This document shows positions 36,640 to 44,179 of a stretch of DNA of 64,000 nucleotides, one piece after another. How positions within the stretch are numbered: the stretch's first letter is position 1; each line of letters opens with the position of its first letter. The notes under the pieces are model-generated. The model saw only the letters and a program-made list of their open reading frames with translations. It made no database searches and was not told where the DNA came from. A program made the position numbers and the translations under genes. The stretch lies in the NCBI GenBank assembly GCA_039809865.1, contig JBDHVW010000003.1, positions 62,001-126,000 on the forward strand, in the 5' to 3' direction. The DNA comes from QWHO01 sp039809865. Lineage in GTDB: Bacteria > Vulcanimicrobiota > Xenobia > Xenobiales > QWHO01.

Positions 36640-38948
36640 CTCGCCTCCGGTTTCTTGATGGGCACGCGCACCGAGCCCACGCGCAGGTGGTCTCCGTCCG
36701 TCCCGACGACCAGGCCGGGCTCGCCGGCGCCGCCGTCCTCGTAGATCCAACCTTTGAGAGCCGCCTTCCAGGCCTCCGGCTCGCTCTTGCCCTGCTGCAG
36801 GGCGCGCTCCAGCGCCCGGCTCGCGTTCATGGCGTCGGGCACCTTCTCCCCCGTGATATCCAGAATCTTGTCGAAACGCTGCCACGCCTGGCGATCATCG
36901 CCCAGATGCTCCATGGCGGCCTTCAGGTCGGCGTCCTTCTTGAGCCGGTCACCCTGCGGGAAGCCGGCGCGCAAGGCCTGCCAGGCCTCGCGATTGTTGC
37001 CCGCCGTCTCGAGTTGATCCAGGCGCTGCTCGACGGTCAGCTCGGGATTCTGGCGCAGCTGCTCCAGCGCGTCTTGCACGCCCGCGGCACGCAACCGGCG
37101 CAGCACTCCGCTAAGCAGCGGATCGTCCGACTTCAGCTCGCGGGGAATGCGACGCAGCAACTCCTGACGCTCCTGGGGCCGGCCACGGGTCAGCTTTTCG
37201 TTCAGCTCCAGGTCGGCCAGCTCGCGGGGGGTGAACTGCTCGACGGGCTTGTCGGGCAGAGGCAGGGCCGGCCCGGTGTAGCGCTGCACCACGCTCTCCA
37301 CTGCCTTGTCGACCGGGGGCGGGTTGAAGCCGCGGTCGGGCGGCGTGCAGTAAGCGAGCTGCATGGCCTCGCGCGGCTCGAGCGCGGCCAGGCGAACCGG
37401 GCGAAACTGCTCGGCGATGCGATCCATGATGGGCAGGTCCCGCTTCTCGGTAACGGGAGGCTTGCGCAGCGAGGGCTCGACTCGCTCGGCCAGCTTTTGC
37501 TCGAGCTCCGGCGTGATCGGCGCGCTGGCCAGCAGGGCCAGAGCCGCGTCCGAGCGCGGTCCGTCCAGCTCGCGCTCGAGCTTCTGCATGCGCTTCTCGG
37601 ACGGGAACAGGATGACCATCGCGTTGGTCATCAGGCGGTAGGGGTCGACGCTGTTGGGCTCGCGGTAAAGGCCCTGGGGCAGCTTGTCGGTGGGATCGCA
37701 GAGGAGCCGCTCCAGCAGCCGGTCCTTGACCGGCTCGCCGAAGGCGGACGGATCGAGGTCGACCGCGAGGCGCACGCTCTTGAGCGTCTGCCGGAACTGC
37801 TCGGCGGGCCCCTCGTATTTGAAGACGCTGTGGCCGTCGAGCTCGAGACGCCGCGCCAACCACTCTTGCTGCTCTGCATCCGGCCTCCAGAGGCCCTTCT
37901 CCAGAGCCCGGTGCATCAGGTAGTGCTGCTGGTCGGAGAGCTTACGGTCGGGGTCCCGGGTAAAAAGGTCCAAAGCCTGCTTCGTCCACTCGGGACGGGT
38001 ATCCGCCAGGTCTACGGCCGCGTTGGCGGTGTTCAGCTCATCGCAAAGCAAGAACGGCGAGAGCTCGCGGGTGAAGAAGTCCGGGCCGGCCGCCTGGGGG
38101 TAGAGGCGGACGAGGTCTTCGAGCATCTCGACCTTGTGGCGGCCCTCCATGAAGTTCCAGGAAAGGCGCCCCCGCGCCTCGGCTTCGCTGCCCACCCGGG
38201 CCAGGCGGTCGAGATGGGGCTCGAGGGCCTGCTCGAGGCGGGGAGTCTTGATGAGCTTGCGGGCGCGGTCCAGGTCATCGGCGCTGGCGACGAGGTCGAA
38301 ACGGTCGAGGACGGCTCCCAGGACGAGGCTGGCCTCGAGCGGCTCGAGCTGAACGAGCTTCTCGATACCCGGCGCCGGGACGTGCTCCTGGGGCGGCAGC
38401 CCGGCCAGAACCTCGTCGGCGAGGTCTTTGATGCGCTGGGGAGGCTGCGGCGGCGCGCTCCACAGCTCCACCACGCCGTCCCGCACTGCCGGGCGCCCGG
38501 CGGCGACCAGCTTCAGCAGGTCGGCATCTTTCGGCAACGGCTTGCCGCGATGCCGGATCTCGAGCTGGCCCCGGGCGGCCCAGCCCTGGAGGGCATCCGT
38601 GCACAGCCTGGCCCAGGCCCGGTCCTGCTCGGCCGGCTCGCGGTAGCGATGCCCCGGAGGCAGGTTGGCGTGCTCGCGGATCGTGCAAGAGTGCGCCAGG
38701 CCGGCCAGCAACCGGGCATACTCATCGGGCACCCTGCCCGAGCCGACAGCGCGCTGCATTTTCAGAATCTCGGGCGCGGGCGTAAACTCCGCGTCGAAGT
38801 AGGTCATGGTTTGCAATCCCATGCGGAAGTCGAGCTTGCGCAAGCGCTCCCCGTCTTCGGAGGGCACGAACGTATCCACCGGCTCCTGGGAGGCCCGCAC
38901 CGGCGCGGTGGAGGCCCGCCCGACCGCCGTCAGGGCATGGATCTGCAT
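36636..38948 (-). CDS. Large unknown helical protein with a VGG C-terminal tail
   Basis: 770 residues from ATG 38948 (MQIHALTAVGRASTAPVRAS). The longer open frame upstream is antisense to the cysteine-synthase-like gene and is not used. No signal or membrane segment. The body is Leu/Arg/Glu/Asp-rich and probably all-helical, perhaps HEAT/TPR-like ('LEQALEPHLDRLARVGSEAE', 'LERALQQGKSEPEAWKAALK'). Near the C-terminus 'TDGDHLRVGSVRVPIKKPEA' carries the shared tail with Ser in place of the second Gly. First gene of an operon with the permease (ATGA overlap) and the predicted selenoprotein. A 12-bp perfect palindrome lies just upstream of the start. Function unknown. Confidence 0.7.
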   Translation of the reverse strand: MQIHALTAVGRASTAPVRASQEPVDTFVPSEDGERLRKLDFRMGLQTMTYFDAEFTPAPEILKMQRAVGSGRVPDEYARLLAGLAHSCTIREHANLPPGHRYREPAEQDRAWARLCTDALQGWAARGQLEIRHRGKPLPKDADLLKLVAAGRPAVRDGVVELWSAPPQPPQRIKDLADEVLAGLPPQEHVPAPGIEKLVQLEPLEASLVLGAVLDRFDLVASADDLDRARKLIKTPRLEQALEPHLDRLARVGSEAEARGRLSWNFMEGRHKVEMLEDLVRLYPQAAGPDFFTRELSPFLLCDELNTANAAVDLADTRPEWTKQALDLFTRDPDRKLSDQQHYLMHRALEKGLWRPDAEQQEWLARRLELDGHSVFKYEGPAEQFRQTLKSVRLAVDLDPSAFGEPVKDRLLERLLCDPTDKLPQGLYREPNSVDPYRLMTNAMVILFPSEKRMQKLERELDGPRSDAALALLASAPITPELEQKLAERVEPSLRKPPVTEKRDLPIMDRIAEQFRPVRLAALEPREAMQLAYCTPPDRGFNPPPVDKAVESVVQRYTGPALPLPDKPVEQFTPRELADLELNEKLTRGRPQERQELLRRIPRELKSDDPLLSGVLRRLRAAGVQDALEQLRQNPELTVEQRLDQLETAGNNREAWQALRAGFPQGDRLKKDADLKAAMEHLGDDRQAWQRFDKILDITGEKVPDAMNASRALERALQQGKSEPEAWKAALKGWIYEDGGAGEPGLVVGTDGDHLRVGSVRVPIKKPEAR

Positions 38949-38950
38949 CC

Positions 38951-38962
38951 GTTCGATCGAAC
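38951..38962. promoter_or_regulatory. Perfect 12-bp palindrome GTTCGATCGAAC
   Basis: Located 3-14 nt upstream of ATG 38948 in the divergent region shared with the cysteine-synthase-like gene. Candidate operator. Confidence 0.4.
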
Positions 38963-39038
38963 CAAACCTGGCTGAAAGATCTCTGAAAGCCTGATCCAGG
39001 TCAGCGACAAACCCCTCGCGATGGGGCACCGTGGGAGC

Positions 39039-40019
39039 ATGAAAACGACGCACTGTCTGCCCGAGCCGGGGCGCTTCCTCCAGTTGATGCCGCCCACGCC
39101 CCTGGTGAAGCTGGCGCTCGAGGGCGGCCCTCCGGTGTGGTGCAAGCTCGAGTTTCTCAACCCGAGCGGCTCGAGCAAGGACCGCATTTCCCGCTTCATC
39201 CTGGAGAAGGCCTGGCGACAGGGGCTGGTCCGGGCGGGAAGCTGGGTGGTGGAGGCTTCGAGCGGCTCCACCAGCCTGGCTCTGGCGCTGGCCTGTGCCC
39301 AGATGGGCCTGCGCTTTCTGGCCGTCTTGCCGATGGGGGTGAGCGACGAGCGCGTGATGAGCATCCGGGCCTATGGCGGCGAGATCGTGCGCGTTCCACG
39401 GGAGGAGGGCATGAACGGGGCCATCGCGCTGGCCGAGAGCGAGGCGGCCCGGCGAGGAGGCTTTGCCACCCGTCAGTTCGAGAACCCCGACAATCCGGAG
39501 GCCCACCGCCTGTGGACCGCCCAGGAGATTTTACGCCAGCTCCCCGGAGGCCACGTGGACGCGGTGGTTTCGGGCGTCGGCACCGGGGGAACCATCGTGG
39601 GGCTCTGCCAGGGGCTCTCCCAGACGGGCTGCCACGTGACGCCTTACGCGGCCATTCCCCAGTGCGGCCTGGGCCACGACCTGGAATGCTGCAGCTTCAG
39701 CACGCGCATCCCGGGGGTGGTGCAGGGCATCTCCAAGATCTATACCCACGCCAACCTTCCCGGCCTCAAAGAGCTGCTCGTCGCTGACGACGAGGCCCTC
39801 GAGATGACGCGCCGTCTGATCCGTCACGGGTTTCCGGTGGGCCCCAGCTCGGGGCTGAACCTGGTGGCCGCCCGGCGCGTGGCCAAGAAGCTGGGCTCCG
39901 CGGCCCACGTCGTCACCGTGTTCGCCGACCGGATGGAGCGCTATTTCTCGACCGAGCTGTTTCAGCCGCTCACAACTCGTTCTCTGGAGGTTCATGGGAA
40001 TCGGGCTCCCGAGCAGTGA
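39039..40019 (+). CDS. PLP-dependent cysteine synthase-family enzyme
   Basis: 326 residues from ATG 39039 (MKTTHCLPEPGRFLQLMPPT); ATG 39021 adds six residues and neither start has a well-placed RBS. Fold-type II PLP enzyme of the O-acetylserine sulfhydrylase/cystathionine beta-synthase group. Features: 'MPPTPLVKL', PLP Lys in 'NPSGSSKDRIS', 'EASSGSTSLALALACAQMG', phosphate-binding loop 'SGVGTGGTIVGL' and 'FPVGPSSGLNLVAA'. It probably makes cysteine or a related beta-substituted amino acid. The C-terminus is somewhat longer than minimal CysK/CysM. Internal CC and GLGHDLECCSFSTR segments are unusual and could mark a divergent substrate. Divergent from the operon at 38948. Confidence 0.85.
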   Translation: MKTTHCLPEPGRFLQLMPPTPLVKLALEGGPPVWCKLEFLNPSGSSKDRISRFILEKAWRQGLVRAGSWVVEASSGSTSLALALACAQMGLRFLAVLPMGVSDERVMSIRAYGGEIVRVPREEGMNGAIALAESEAARRGGFATRQFENPDNPEAHRLWTAQEILRQLPGGHVDAVVSGVGTGGTIVGLCQGLSQTGCHVTPYAAIPQCGLGHDLECCSFSTRIPGVVQGISKIYTHANLPGLKELLVADDEALEMTRRLIRHGFPVGPSSGLNLVAARRVAKKLGSAAHVVTVFADRMERYFSTELFQPLTTRSLEVHGNRAPEQ

Positions 40020-40116
40020 TCGCGCAGTCGCTCCGGCTAAGATCGGGGTGACGATCGAGGTCCCGCCACCACGCACGTTTTAGTCATTTTTATGGGGTTC
40101 GTGGCAAGTTTGGAGC

Positions 40117-41427
40117 ATGGACGCCGTCTCCCCAGCGTACTGCCGACAACCCGCGACCCAGGCAGGCACGGGCCCGCTGATGCCTGGCCCGGCGAAGACG
40201 AGCGGAGAGACGTTCGAGAAGTCAGCTTCCCTGCAGGAAGTCGCCCGTAAACTGCTGGCCGTCGAGCCAGAAAACCCGACGGCTCGCTTTGTTTGGAAGG
40301 ATGTCGCTTCCCCTCCCGCGGTCGGCCCCGATGGCACGCTCTACCTGGCGGTGCGGGGCGCGAAATCTCCCTATGAAGGTCGCCTGGAGGCGCGCTCTCA
40401 GGACGGCCAGGTGCTCTGGTCCCTGACGACGCGAGGCCGCTGTCAACAAACGCCCTTGCTCCACGATGGCAAGCTGACCCTCGTTCTGAGCGATCCGCAC
40501 TCCGTCAGCGTCTTCGATGCCTGCACCGGCAAGCCGCTGACCGAGCGGACCGGGCTGGGCGGTCCGCTGGCGGCCGGCCCCAGCGGGGTCTTCGCCTGCA
40601 CGCCCCGTTGGAGGCGGCTGGGTCCCTCCAATCCTCGGCAGGAGGTCGTGGCGGTCGACGGCAACTGGTCTTTCCGCCTGGGCGTGAACGAGACTCTGGC
40701 GCGGCTCGAGGTCGCCTCCGATGGGCAGCTCTACGCCTCCACCCAGCAAGGGACGCTGTATGCTCTCGACCCCACCACCGGTCAAAAGGTCTGGCAAGTC
40801 GAGGCTCCGCACGGCCGCTTCGCCCTGGCCCGGGACCGGGTCTTCGTAGCCTCCCCCGATGGCACGCAAGTTCTGGCGTTGGACCACGAGGGGCGTCGGC
40901 AGGGGGCTCTGGAAGGTTTCCGCGAGGCCAATCCCTGCGGAGTCTCGCCGCGGGGCGACCTGCTGGTGGCCGACCGAACCAGTGGCTTTCGCACGGACTT
41001 GCGCGCCTTCGACCCCCAGGGCCAGAAGCTTTGGACGAACCTGGTTCAGGACCCACGCATCGAGGAGGTGCGTTTCGACCGCCAGGGGAGGGCCCTGGTC
41101 TCCTCGGGCGACTTCGCGGGTCGGGCCGGTAGAGTCGAGTGCTTCGGCCCGGCCGGCGAGCTCCTCTGGCGCTCTGGCCTGCACGATTCTCCTCGCCTTT
41201 CCCTGGGTCCGGACGACGATCTTTATGCTCTGGATGGCTCCCACCAGCTGTACGCCCTGGACGACCCGGTCAGCGACGGTCAGGACTCGGCCGGCCCGCG
41301 CCTGGTGAATCTCGGGCAGGCCGTGGTGGTCGGCGGCATCCGGGTCAAGAAAAGGACGCCGCCACAAGGCTCAGAACATTCGTTCCCCGAGCGTGGCAAG
41401 AATTCCGGGCTCGGCCCCGAAGTGTAG
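40117..41427 (+). CDS. Cytosol-start PQQ-like beta-propeller with a VGG motif near the C-terminus
   Basis: 436 residues from ATG 40117 (MDAVSPAYCRQPATQAGTGP), no signal peptide. After a polar leader, PQQ-type blades appear: 'PAVGPDGTLYLAVRGAKSPY', 'EARSQDGQVLWSLTTRG', 'LYASTQQGTLYALDPTTGQK', 'VWQVEAPHGRFALARDRVFV', 'DDDLYALDGSHQLYALDDPV'. 'QAVVVGGIRVKKR' then matches the shared tail, but about 20 extra residues follow. Same overall plan as the protein at 27330, so probably a paralogue. A 77-residue basic protein gene follows after 25 nt, likely in the same transcript, ended by the terminator at 41712. Function unknown. Confidence 0.72.
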   Translation: MDAVSPAYCRQPATQAGTGPLMPGPAKTSGETFEKSASLQEVARKLLAVEPENPTARFVWKDVASPPAVGPDGTLYLAVRGAKSPYEGRLEARSQDGQVLWSLTTRGRCQQTPLLHDGKLTLVLSDPHSVSVFDACTGKPLTERTGLGGPLAAGPSGVFACTPRWRRLGPSNPRQEVVAVDGNWSFRLGVNETLARLEVASDGQLYASTQQGTLYALDPTTGQKVWQVEAPHGRFALARDRVFVASPDGTQVLALDHEGRRQGALEGFREANPCGVSPRGDLLVADRTSGFRTDLRAFDPQGQKLWTNLVQDPRIEEVRFDRQGRALVSSGDFAGRAGRVECFGPAGELLWRSGLHDSPRLSLGPDDDLYALDGSHQLYALDDPVSDGQDSAGPRLVNLGQAVVVGGIRVKKRTPPQGSEHSFPERGKNSGLGPEV

Positions 41428-41452
41428 GCGGTTACCCAGAAAGGGGACTGTC

Positions 41453-41686
41453 ATGTCACAAACGGAACAGACCTACGAGTACAAAGGCAAGAAGTATCTG
41501 CGGGTGGGAGAGCTGTGGCTCGATCGCGACCGCCTGCTGGTGTCCGACCTGCTGGCCGCCCGCCTGACGATGGAAGTGGATGGAAAGCCGGCGAGTCCGC
41601 CGACGCCACCCGCCAAGGCGAAAGCCAAGCCCAAGACCACCAAGGCTAAAACGACCAAGAAAAAGGCCGAAGAAGAAGCGGAATAA
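41453..41686 (+). CDS. Small protein with a Lys/Ala-rich tail
   Basis: 77 residues from ATG 41453, with GAAAGGGGA about 8 nt upstream. N-terminal segment 'YEYKGKKYLRVGELWLDRDR' has a YLRVGxLxL strand that resembles the VGG tail of the preceding gene. The second half is a disordered Pro/Lys/Ala run (AKAKAKPKTTKAKTTKKKAE), like histone-H1-like or nucleic-acid-binding tails. Unknown function. Probably expressed with the upstream propeller gene. Confidence 0.65.
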   Translation: MSQTEQTYEYKGKKYLRVGELWLDRDRLLVSDLLAARLTMEVDGKPASPPTPPAKAKAKPKTTKAKTTKKKAEEEAE

Positions 41687-41711
41687 CTCCGCTCGGGCAG
41701 GCGCCCCCCAC

Positions 41712-41752
41712 GTTAGCTCCCCGGCCTGGCCAGGAGAGCTGACTTTTTTTTT
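41712..41752 (+). terminator. Strong rho-independent terminator
   Basis: 8-bp stem GTTAGCTC / GAGCTGAC (one G-T pair) with an additional GC-rich inner region, followed by TTTTTTTTT at 41744-41752. Ends the transcript of 40117-41686. Confidence 0.9.
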
Positions 41753-41755
41753 GCC

Positions 41756-42925
41756 TCAGGCCAGGCGCATGCGCGTGATCTGCTCGTCGGCCGGGAAGCC
41801 TTGCGTGGCAAAACGCGGAGGGTGGCAGCCGAGGGGCTCGAGCAGCGCTCCACAAACTTCCTGGACGCGCTCCCAGGGGAAATAACCCAGGCTGCGGCCG
41901 GCGCGCACCAGCGATACCGTGGAGGCGCGCGGCAGGAGCTGGGACGGCCCCTCCTCGTGCCAGGTCACGACGTCGAGCCAGATGCCCGTGTCGCGGTCGC
42001 GCGCCAGCTCGTAGGCGGCCAGCTTGCTGTTGGGGTGGTAGCCCTGCAGCAGCGGGGCCTGCAGCCCGTAATCGCGGGAGGAGTTCTGCAAGAACAGGCG
42101 ACGCACCGTCTCATACTGCGGATGGTCCACCGGAGGCACGAACGGATGCCAGGCACCCCCGCGCCAGGTCACCGGAATGGGCGAGAGCCAGCCTTCCTGG
42201 CCGAGCGCCTCCTGGGCCAGCGCGGTCAGGCGGGCCAGGCCGGCCGGGTCATCGGACCCGGTAACGGCCAGCAGATCGGGCCGGATGGCCATCGCCACGT
42301 GGGCCCCCTTCACGTCCAGGGCCACGATGCGCTCGGCCAGCAAGAGGCGGGCGGCATCGTAGCCATCTTTCCAGGCCGACAGGTAGAAACCCGGGGCCGG
42401 GCAACGGAACTCGCCCGCCGAGCGGTCCATCAGGTTCTGGCGCGCGGTCTTGAGCGCCTCCTCGAAGGTGACATCCCACTCCTCGAGCTGATCCAGGCTC
42501 AGCGACAGGATCCCCTCGGGGCGCTCGTAGACCAGCTCCAGGCCCAGCTCGGAGGAGAGCAGGCGGAACGGGATGTCGGCCCCTAGCTGCAGGCGAGACT
42601 GCTCGAAATAGATGCGCTCGCGCACCCGCGGCATCAGTCCGACGCGCGCCTCGGCAAAGGTTTCCGGAATGCCGTTCTGCTCTCCGCCCTCGAGCCATAC
42701 CCCCACGTAGCGCTCGATCACTCCCCGGCGCTCGCGGCCCTCGGCCGCCACATACTCGTCGTAGGCCTGCGCCAGAAAGAGCTTGACGCGGTCCTGCTCT
42801 TCTTGCAGACAGAAATTGTCGCGATCGAGCCGGATCGGCCGGTCGTCGCCCGCGCGCCGAATGGCGTTGAGCAGACTGGTCGCGAACGTTTCGCGGTTGG
42901 GGGCACCGAACAGATTGCCGTACAT
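41756..42925 (-). CDS. DUF1444-like protein
   Basis: 389 residues from ATG 42925 (MYGNLFGAPNRETFATSLLN), with a strong Shine-Dalgarno AGGAGGAG. No signal or membrane helices. The pattern 'LGLELVYERPEGILSLSLDQ', 'LEEWDVTFEEALKTARQNL', 'WKDGYDAARLLLAERIVAL', 'VAMAIRPDLLAVTGSDDPAG' follows the DUF1444/YtpQ family of uncharacterised cytosolic proteins, with an additional 150-residue C-terminal region ('WRGGAWHPFVPPVDHPQYET'). Function unknown. Divergent from the pilus cluster. Confidence 0.65.
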   Translation of the reverse strand: MYGNLFGAPNRETFATSLLNAIRRAGDDRPIRLDRDNFCLQEEQDRVKLFLAQAYDEYVAAEGRERRGVIERYVGVWLEGGEQNGIPETFAEARVGLMPRVRERIYFEQSRLQLGADIPFRLLSSELGLELVYERPEGILSLSLDQLEEWDVTFEEALKTARQNLMDRSAGEFRCPAPGFYLSAWKDGYDAARLLLAERIVALDVKGAHVAMAIRPDLLAVTGSDDPAGLARLTALAQEALGQEGWLSPIPVTWRGGAWHPFVPPVDHPQYETVRRLFLQNSSRDYGLQAPLLQGYHPNSKLAAYELARDRDTGIWLDVVTWHEEGPSQLLPRASTVSLVRAGRSLGYFPWERVQEVCGALLEPLGCHPPRFATQGFPADEQITRMRLA

Positions 42926-43029
42926 GGGACTTCTCCTCCTGGGGGCGGGGGCTTTCGCTGCCAGGAGGCCCGTTCCTCCGGGTGCGCAAGCCAGGGGACC
43001 GGCTGGCACAGAGCGAAATTCTGGTGCCG

Positions 43030-44148
43030 ATGGCGCGCCCTGCTCCCTCCCCCGAGAAAGTCAAGAAACAAGCTGATGAAGCCCGCTGGATGGCGCGTGT
43101 CCGCGTCAAGGAGCAGGACCTCATTATTTTCACTCGCCAGATGGCGGCGATGCTCCGCACCGGCGTGCCCATCACCCGCTGTCTCGAGACGCTGGCGAAC
43201 CAGGGGGACGATCCGCAGTTCCGCAGGGTCATCGACTTCGTCTACCGCAAGGTGTCCGAGGGCGTGATGATGTCCAACACGCTCAACCAGATGCCCAGGG
43301 TCTTCGGGCACATGTACGTCAGCATGGTGCGGATCGGCGAGAGCACGGGCGCCCTGGCGGAGAACCTGGACATGCTCGGCGCCTGGATGGAGCGGGACTG
43401 GCAGCTGGTGCGCAAAGTCAAGTCGGCCCTCACCTACCCCGCTTTCGTGCTCATCCTGAGCTTTGTGCTGACACTGGGCCTCTTCTACTACATCCTGCCG
43501 GGATTCGTGAAGATCTTCGACGAGATGCAGGTGCCGCTGCCCCTCATCACGCGCGTCATCATGGGCATGACCAACGCCGTGCGCAATCCGGGCGCCTGGA
43601 TGGTCGGATTGGGACTGGCCGCCGCATTCTACTTCTTCATCAAGGACCAGATGGCCACCGAAGCCGGACGCATCCGTTTCTACCGGCTGGCAATGGTGGT
43701 GCCGGTGCTGGGTCCGATGCTGCGCCAGGCCGCCCTGGCGCGCTTCTGCTCGTCGATGACGGCGCTGCTCTCGGTGGGCGTCGACCTGGTGGCCGCTCTG
43801 CGCCTGGCGGCCAACGCCAGCGGCAGCCCGCTGTTGGCCCAGGACGGCGTGCCGATGAGCAATGCCCTGCGCGAGGGCTCGCAACTCTCGGAGTATATGG
43901 AGAGTCGCCGCGACCTCTACCCCGGCTCGGTCATCCAGATGCTGAGCGCCGGCGAGGAGACCTCCAACCTGGACCAGATGTTCGGCCGCCTCGGCCAGTT
44001 CTACAACGAAGAGGTCAACTATCTCATCGAGGGCTTCAGCGCCGTCCTCGAGCCGGTCATGCTGGCCGGGGTCGCTCTGGTCGTGGGCACCATCGTGATG
44101 AGCGTCTTTTTGCCACTGTATGGATTCCTGAACAAGCTGGGAGCCTGA
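43030..44148 (+). CDS. Type II secretion/type IV pilus platform protein (GspF/PilC family)
   Basis: 372 residues from ATG 43030; the frame extends upstream to 42982 but family similarity starts later. Two GspF domains: 'FTRQMAAMLRTGVPITRCLE' to 'MYVSMVRIGESTGALAENLD' and 'RFCSSMTALLSVGVDLVAAL' to 'VIQMLSAGEETSNLDQMFGR'. Membrane helices occur at 'FVLILSFVLTLGLFYYILPG', 'AWMVGLGLAAAFYFFI' and 'VMLAGVALVVGTIVMSVFLP'. It forms the inner-membrane platform that contacts the GspE/PilB ATPase during pseudopilus or pilus assembly. It lacks the cytosolic N1 segment 'Y.Y.A.D..G....G' of typical GspF. That segment occurs separately in the protein at 48689. Followed by PilX-like and pseudopilin genes; no ATPase gene is in the window. 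Confidence 0.92.
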   Translation: MARPAPSPEKVKKQADEARWMARVRVKEQDLIIFTRQMAAMLRTGVPITRCLETLANQGDDPQFRRVIDFVYRKVSEGVMMSNTLNQMPRVFGHMYVSMVRIGESTGALAENLDMLGAWMERDWQLVRKVKSALTYPAFVLILSFVLTLGLFYYILPGFVKIFDEMQVPLPLITRVIMGMTNAVRNPGAWMVGLGLAAAFYFFIKDQMATEAGRIRFYRLAMVVPVLGPMLRQAALARFCSSMTALLSVGVDLVAALRLAANASGSPLLAQDGVPMSNALREGSQLSEYMESRRDLYPGSVIQMLSAGEETSNLDQMFGRLGQFYNEEVNYLIEGFSAVLEPVMLAGVALVVGTIVMSVFLPLYGFLNKLGA

Positions 44149-44167
44149 AACTCCCCCAATTGCGTGC

Positions 44168-44173
44168 TAACAT
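44168..44173 (+). promoter_or_regulatory. -10 box TAACAT, 6 nt before ATG 44180
   Basis: Leaderless-distance box. A weak -35 match (CTGAAA) lies 17 bp upstream. The PilX-like gene may therefore have its own promoter despite being only 31 nt downstream of gspF. Confidence 0.45.
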
Positions 44174-44179
44174 CCTGGT

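Noticed and set aside
36687..38975. A 762-codon plus-strand frame antisense to the large VGG-tail gene
   Set aside because: Mirror of the minus-strand gene; the minus frame is supported by coupling to the permease and by its shared termini.
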